DNA of 8,499 nt, taken from NCBI GenBank assembly GCA_027311205.1, contig DAICZI010000025.1, positions 1 through 8,499 on the forward strand. The letters are read 5' to 3'. Positions 5,583 through 8,499 of the stretch are shown piece by piece (the stretch's first letter is position 1; the number at the start of each line of letters is the position of its first letter). The position numbers and the translations under genes were made by a program. Below the pieces are notes generated by a model that saw nothing but the letters and a program-made list of their open reading frames with translations, was not told the origin of the DNA and did not search any database. The DNA comes from Beijerinckiaceae bacterium (lineage in GTDB: Bacteria; Pseudomonadota; Alphaproteobacteria; Rhizobiales; Beijerinckiaceae).

Positions 5583-6323
5583 TTAGCCATTGAGGAAGCG
5601 GCGGACGTCCCGACGATATTCCAGCGCCAGGGCCTCGGCGTTATATTCAGGATGGCCTTGCACAAACAGCATGTGCGGGCTGGCGCGGCGGGTGAACCAA
5701 TCCGGCCCGACCACGGCGCTTTGGGTCAGGATGGTATAGTCTTTCGCCAGCAATTCATCGGCATCGAGACCGTGATAGCGTGATTGCGGGGACACCGGGT
5801 TCCCGGCAAGGTGGCGCAGCACCGGGGCATTCGCGATCATGTCCGTCTGAAAAATCCCGCTGAGCTTTTCGGGCAACCGCACCCGCTCGATGCCATCCAG
5901 GTGCAGCACAGCCGCATGGGCGGCGCGGCAGGACCATAGCACCGGCAAGTCATGGGCGACGGTGACATCAATCAGCGCTGCCATTTTTGCCCAATGTGGT
6001 TCGGCCCGCATATCGGGCAGCAAGGCTTCGCCGCCGGTGACGACCAGCGCATCAAGGCTGGCATCGGCGAGCGTCGATACATCAGCGGAGGTGGCGGCAA
6101 GCTCCACGGCGATTTCAGGGTTGCGCGGGATTTCACTGATATGAAACAGGCTGAGCGTCAGGGTCGGAAATCCTGCCCCCAGCAGGCGGGCCGCTTTGGC
6201 GATCAGTTCAGCAAACTGGCGCTCGGTCGCGCGCAGGGCGGCATCCGGCATGTTGTTGACCAAGCCGATGCGCAACGGCTTGCGCCGTGCCGGAATGAAA
6301 AGACGCGGGAAATCGGGTGTCAT
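5583..6323 (-). CDS. metA: Homoserine O-acyltransferase MetA, truncated by an in-frame TAA
   Basis: MetA transfers succinyl or acetyl from CoA to homoserine, the committed step of methionine synthesis in the cytosol. The sequence belongs to the Rhizobiales-type MetA, with the hallmark KPLRIGLVNNMPDAALRATE (15-34). The catalytic Cys132 (LWSCRAAHAAVLHLDG), His224 and Glu226 (VQGHPEY) are all present, as is LPEKLSGIF (150-158). The visible protein is 246 residues and ends FLNG, where relatives continue with Glu and about 75 more residues. That missing tail is encoded in frame downstream (5346-5582), so the full gene would have 325 codons. GAA (Glu) to TAA is the simplest cause. The start is ATG at 6323: GGGAGG at 6337-6332 is well placed, and the first residues match the family. 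The gap from metY is 4 nt. Whether the truncated enzyme folds is unclear; the acyl donor is not decided by sequence, but pairing with MetY would suit acetyl. Confidence 0.87.
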   Translation of the reverse strand: MTPDFPRLFIPARRKPLRIGLVNNMPDAALRATERQFAELIAKAARLLGAGFPTLTLSLFHISEIPRNPEIAVELAATSADVSTLADASLDALVVTGGEALLPDMRAEPHWAKMAALIDVTVAHDLPVLWSCRAAHAAVLHLDGIERVRLPEKLSGIFQTDMIANAPVLRHLAGNPVSPQSRYHGLDADELLAKDYTILTQSAVVGPDWFTRRASPHMLFVQGHPEYNAEALALEYRRDVRRFLNG

Positions 6324-6327
6324 GACA

Positions 6328-7638
6328 TCATCCTCCCGCTGCCAGCCGCAACGGCGCACGCCGGGCAACCGCCGCGCTCAATGCCTGGTCGAGATCAGCG
6401 ATAATATCGTCACTATGCTCGATGCCGACGCTGATGCGGATGGTTTCGGGCTTGATTCCCGCCTTGATCTGGTCTTCCGGCGCCATTTGCCGGTGGGTGG
6501 TCGAAGCCGGATGGCAGGCCAGCGTCTTGGCATCGCCAATGTTGACGAGACGGCGCACCAGCTTCAGCGCGTCGAAAAACGCTTTGCCATCGTCCATCGT
6601 CCCGGCAATGCCGAACGTCAGAATCGAGGGTGCCTGTCCACCAAGCTGGCTCTGCACCAGAGCGTGATAGGGATTGTCGGTGAAACCTGAATAATTGACC
6701 CAGGCCACGCGCCGATCATCGCGCAGGAATTGCGCAATCGTGCGGGCGTTGCTGACGTGCCGTTCCATGCGCAACGCCAGCGTTTCAATACCCTGCATGA
6801 GCTGAAAGGCGCTGGTGGCAGGCAGGATCGCGCCGGTGGTGCGCATCCAGACGCTGCGCGCCCGCGCAATATAGGCTCCCGCACCGAAGCGCTCCGTGTA
6901 GATCAGTCCGTGATAGGAGAGGTCGGGCTCGTTGAAAATCGGAAATCGCGCGGGTTGGGTGCGCCAGTCAAACCGGCCTGAATCAACGATGATCCCGCCC
7001 AGGGTCGTGCCGTGACCGCCCATGAATTTGGTCAGCGAATGCACAACGATATCGGCACCATGTTCAATCGGGCGCAACAGGGCGGGTGTTGCGACCGTGT
7101 TGTCAACGATCAGCGGCACGCCGGCAGCATGGGCGACGCGCGCAATCGCGGCAATGTCGCAGATATTGCCAGCGGGATTGCCGACGCTTTCACAAAACAC
7201 CGCGCGGGTCGTGTCATCGATCTCGGCGGCAATGTCAGCGGCGCTGTCGCTTTTGGCGAAACGTGCCTTGATGCCCTGGCGTGGCAGCACGTGCGCCAGC
7301 AGGGTGTGCGAGGTGCCGTAAAGTTGCGGGGTCGCGACAATCGTGCCGCCGTGATCGGCCAGCGTCGCAAAGGCGTAATGCAGCGCGGCCTGGCCGCTGG
7401 CAACGGCGAGCGCCCCGATGCCGCCTTCCATCGCCGCGACGCGCTTTTCGAGAATATCGGTGGTCGGGTTGGAAATGCGGCTGTAGCGGAAGCCCTCAGC
7501 CTCCAGATCGAACAGCGCTGCGGCATGATCGGCACTATCAAAAATATAGGCCGCGGTCTGATAGATCGGCACGGCAGCGGCCCTGGTCGTCGGATCGCCG
7601 TCAAAGCCGCCGTGGATCGCCAGAGTTTCCAGCCGCAT
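6328..7638 (-). CDS. metY: O-acetylhomoserine sulfhydrylase (MetY), PLP enzyme
   Basis: The 436-residue product is a cystathionine-gamma-synthase-family PLP enzyme that makes homocysteine from acylated homoserine and sulfide. The PLP lysine is Lys204 in HSLTKFMGGHG, with Asp179 in IVDNTVATP binding the pyridine nitrogen, Tyr52/Arg54 in YSRISNPT binding the phosphate, and Arg401 in ETIRISVG for the substrate carboxylate. The length near 430 and the insert after the lysine (about 221-248) fit MetY rather than shorter MetB/MetZ (about 390-400); O-succinylhomoserine use remains possible. The start is uncertain by three codons: AGGAG (7652-7648) abuts the ATG at 7647 but is 9 nt from the ATG at 7638, which I prefer. 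Its end is 4 nt from metA and its start follows the carrier-protein ligase almost directly, so the three are probably one operon and homocysteine is made by direct sulfhydrylation. Confidence 0.9.
   Translation of the reverse strand: MRLETLAIHGGFDGDPTTRAAAVPIYQTAAYIFDSADHAAALFDLEAEGFRYSRISNPTTDILEKRVAAMEGGIGALAVASGQAALHYAFATLADHGGTIVATPQLYGTSHTLLAHVLPRQGIKARFAKSDSAADIAAEIDDTTRAVFCESVGNPAGNICDIAAIARVAHAAGVPLIVDNTVATPALLRPIEHGADIVVHSLTKFMGGHGTTLGGIIVDSGRFDWRTQPARFPIFNEPDLSYHGLIYTERFGAGAYIARARSVWMRTTGAILPATSAFQLMQGIETLALRMERHVSNARTIAQFLRDDRRVAWVNYSGFTDNPYHALVQSQLGGQAPSILTFGIAGTMDDGKAFFDALKLVRRLVNIGDAKTLACHPASTTHRQMAPEDQIKAGIKPETIRISVGIEHSDDIIADLDQALSAAVARRAPLRLAAGG
6332..6337 (-). promoter_or_regulatory. 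Shine-Dalgarno GGGAGG that decides the metA start
   Basis: GGGAGG lies inside the last codons of metY, 8 nt before the ATG at 6323. It supports that start over the upstream in-frame start at 6368, whose extra 15 residues do not resemble the family. Confidence 0.65.
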
Positions 7639-7647
7639 TTCATTCAT

Positions 7648-7652
7648 CTCCT
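7648..7652 (-). promoter_or_regulatory. Shine-Dalgarno AGGAG that decides the metY start
   Basis: AGGAG fills the entire space between the TGA of the carrier-protein ligase gene (7655-7653) and the first ATG (7647). It is directly adjacent to that ATG, too close to work well, but 9 nt from the in-frame ATG at 7638. This favours the shorter MetY. The tight junction also leaves no room for a promoter or riboswitch in front of metY. Confidence 0.6.
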
Positions 7653-8499
7653 TCAGGCCAGCCGCAAGGTGCGGCGCAACGCTGCGGACCAGAGCGCCGG
7701 GTCAAGCCCGTGGGTGGCAAACAGCGCCACCGCCAGCCGATCCATGCCAAAAGCGACGCAACCACTGTGCGGCATCGCGCCGTCCTCATCGCGCATGTCC
7801 CAGACTTCGGTGAAATGTTCGAGGTGATAGTTGAAACTCATGCAGGCTGTGGGCTTTACCGATGAAACCACCGGCACCAGCAGTTCGAATTTCAACGCTT
7901 GCTGCACCTGGCTTGCCGCCATGATTTCGCCGCCGCGCCCAAAAAACGGGTCATTGGCAACATCAATGGCGTAGGCGAGGCCAAGTTCATCGGCCATGGC
8001 CTCGGCACGCTCGATCCATTCGGCCCGGAAGGCGAGAATTTGTTCCGGCGTGCCAATGCGGACATATTCGCGCATCCGGAACGATTGCAGCCGGTCGATT
8101 GATGTGGAGGGCTCGCGGCGGAAACAATCGCAGGCGACATCGAACCAAAGCCCGGCGCGCGGCACCGGCCCGGCTTCCGCCGCCATCGGATAGATCGGAT
8201 AGCAACTGGCTGGGCTGAGCACGAGGTCGCTGGCAGCCAGCGCATCGGTCCAGTCGGCTTCACCGGCATTGAAGCTCGTCACCGTGCTGGTGATCTCGCG
8301 CTCCGAACCGGTAAGACAACACATGCAGCCGAGCAAGTTGGGGAAGGAATTGAGATAGCCCGAGCGCTCGATCATCTTGCGGCTCATCACCGGCGGAAAC
8401 CGGAAGATAGCCGCCTCGGCCGGGCGCTTGGCGTCAATGAAAGCCTCCAGCCCGCGCACGACCGCCTCATAGCGACCTGTGCGGGCCATGACACCATCA
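7653..8499 (-). CDS. Amino acid:[carrier protein] ligase, class II synthetase-like (5' end outside window)
   Basis: This is a homologue of the truncated seryl-tRNA-synthetase-like enzymes (type: Bradyrhizobium Bll0957) that activate glycine or alanine with ATP and load it onto the phosphopantetheine arm of a small carrier protein instead of tRNA. Counting from the ATG at 8489, the zinc ligands are Cys96 (SPASCYPIY), Glu141 (SFRMREYVR) and Cys244 (HSGCVAFGMDRL). Each is 35 less than the Cys131/Glu176/Cys279 I recall for Bll0957, so the spacing is identical. Motif 2 is CDCFRREPS and motif 3 includes Arg251. IDVANDPFFGRGG (175-187) and KPTACMSFNYHLEHF (212-226) are further signatures. The frame stays open past the ATG at 8489 to the window edge (codons DGV), and that region resembles internal residues of relatives, so about 35 N-terminal residues are probably missing here. 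It is first of the visible ligase-metY-metA group. The carrier protein is not in view. Confidence 0.86.
   Translation of the reverse strand, partial: DGVMARTGRYEAVVRGLEAFIDAKRPAEAAIFRFPPVMSRKMIERSGYLNSFPNLLGCMCCLTGSEREITSTVTSFNAGEADWTDALAASDLVLSPASCYPIYPMAAEAGPVPRAGLWFDVACDCFRREPSTSIDRLQSFRMREYVRIGTPEQILAFRAEWIERAEAMADELGLAYAIDVANDPFFGRGGEIMAASQVQQALKFELLVPVVSSVKPTACMSFNYHLEHFTEVWDMRDEDGAMPHSGCVAFGMDRLAVALFATHGLDPALWSAALRRTLRLA

Noticed and set aside
5267..5665. A 132-codon minus-strand frame across the metA tail and spacer
   Set aside because: Pro/Arg/Cys-rich product with no family resemblance. The metA frame over the same bases reads as conserved MetA sequence instead.
7641..7655. SAM riboswitch in front of metY
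   Set aside because: Methionine genes of this class often have SAM riboswitches, but the junction with the ligase gene is only a Shine-Dalgarno sequence long. Any such element would have to be upstream of the window.
7012..7827. A 271-codon plus-strand frame opposite metY
   Set aside because: Low-complexity Gly/Arg/Asn-rich product with no motifs; MetY on the other strand has all its PLP residues.

Overview
The window looks like a gene-dense chromosomal segment of an alphaproteobacterium, probably Hyphomicrobiales-like. It is GC-rich, with short or overlapping gene junctions. Several of its families are typical of that class: an inositol-monophosphatase-type histidinol-phosphatase, the rhizobial-type MetA, a DUF1007/NicO metal-transport pair, and a class-II-synthetase-like amino acid:carrier-protein ligase. 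I see no tRNA, rRNA, CRISPR array, insertion sequence or phage gene. Taxonomy and functions are judged from remembered family motifs, not from a search.

Layout. (1) Positions 1-2332, plus strand, form a tightly overlapping metal-transport operon: the C-terminal part of a ZnuA/TroA-like substrate-binding protein (cut by the window edge), a secreted DUF1007 protein, and a NicO-family nickel/cobalt permease. A possible coupled 50-aa ORF follows (2332-2484). (2) Positions 2474-3507, minus strand, hold a divergent shikimate-dehydrogenase-like oxidoreductase, preceded by a possible 67-aa ORF whose stop overlaps the oxidoreductase start as ATGA. (3) Positions 3542-4336, plus strand, encode HisN, the histidinol-phosphatase of histidine biosynthesis. 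(4) Positions 4326-8499, minus strand, read in transcription order: amino acid:carrier-protein ligase (its 5' end lies outside the window), MetY sulfhydrylase, MetA homoserine O-acyltransferase, and a lysophospholipase-like alpha/beta hydrolase. The first three are separated by only 4 nt or by about a Shine-Dalgarno length, and are probably one transcript.

How the genes work together. MetA activates homoserine and MetY exchanges the acyl group for sulfide, giving homocysteine by direct sulfhydrylation. A carrier-protein ligase at the head of these methionine genes is unusual. The metal operon probably handles nickel, cobalt or zinc: a periplasmic binding protein, a secreted DUF1007 partner with an N-terminal His-Pro-His, and a membrane permease.

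The most notable finding is an in-frame TAA at 5583-5585 in metA. It cuts off the conserved last 78 codons, which remain intact and in the same frame down to 5346. Either metA is truncated or mutated here, or the base is a sequencing error. Other points of interest are altered ligand positions in the binding protein, the loss of the usual Ser-x-Ser substrate motif in the AroE-like protein, and two possible small genes at gene junctions.
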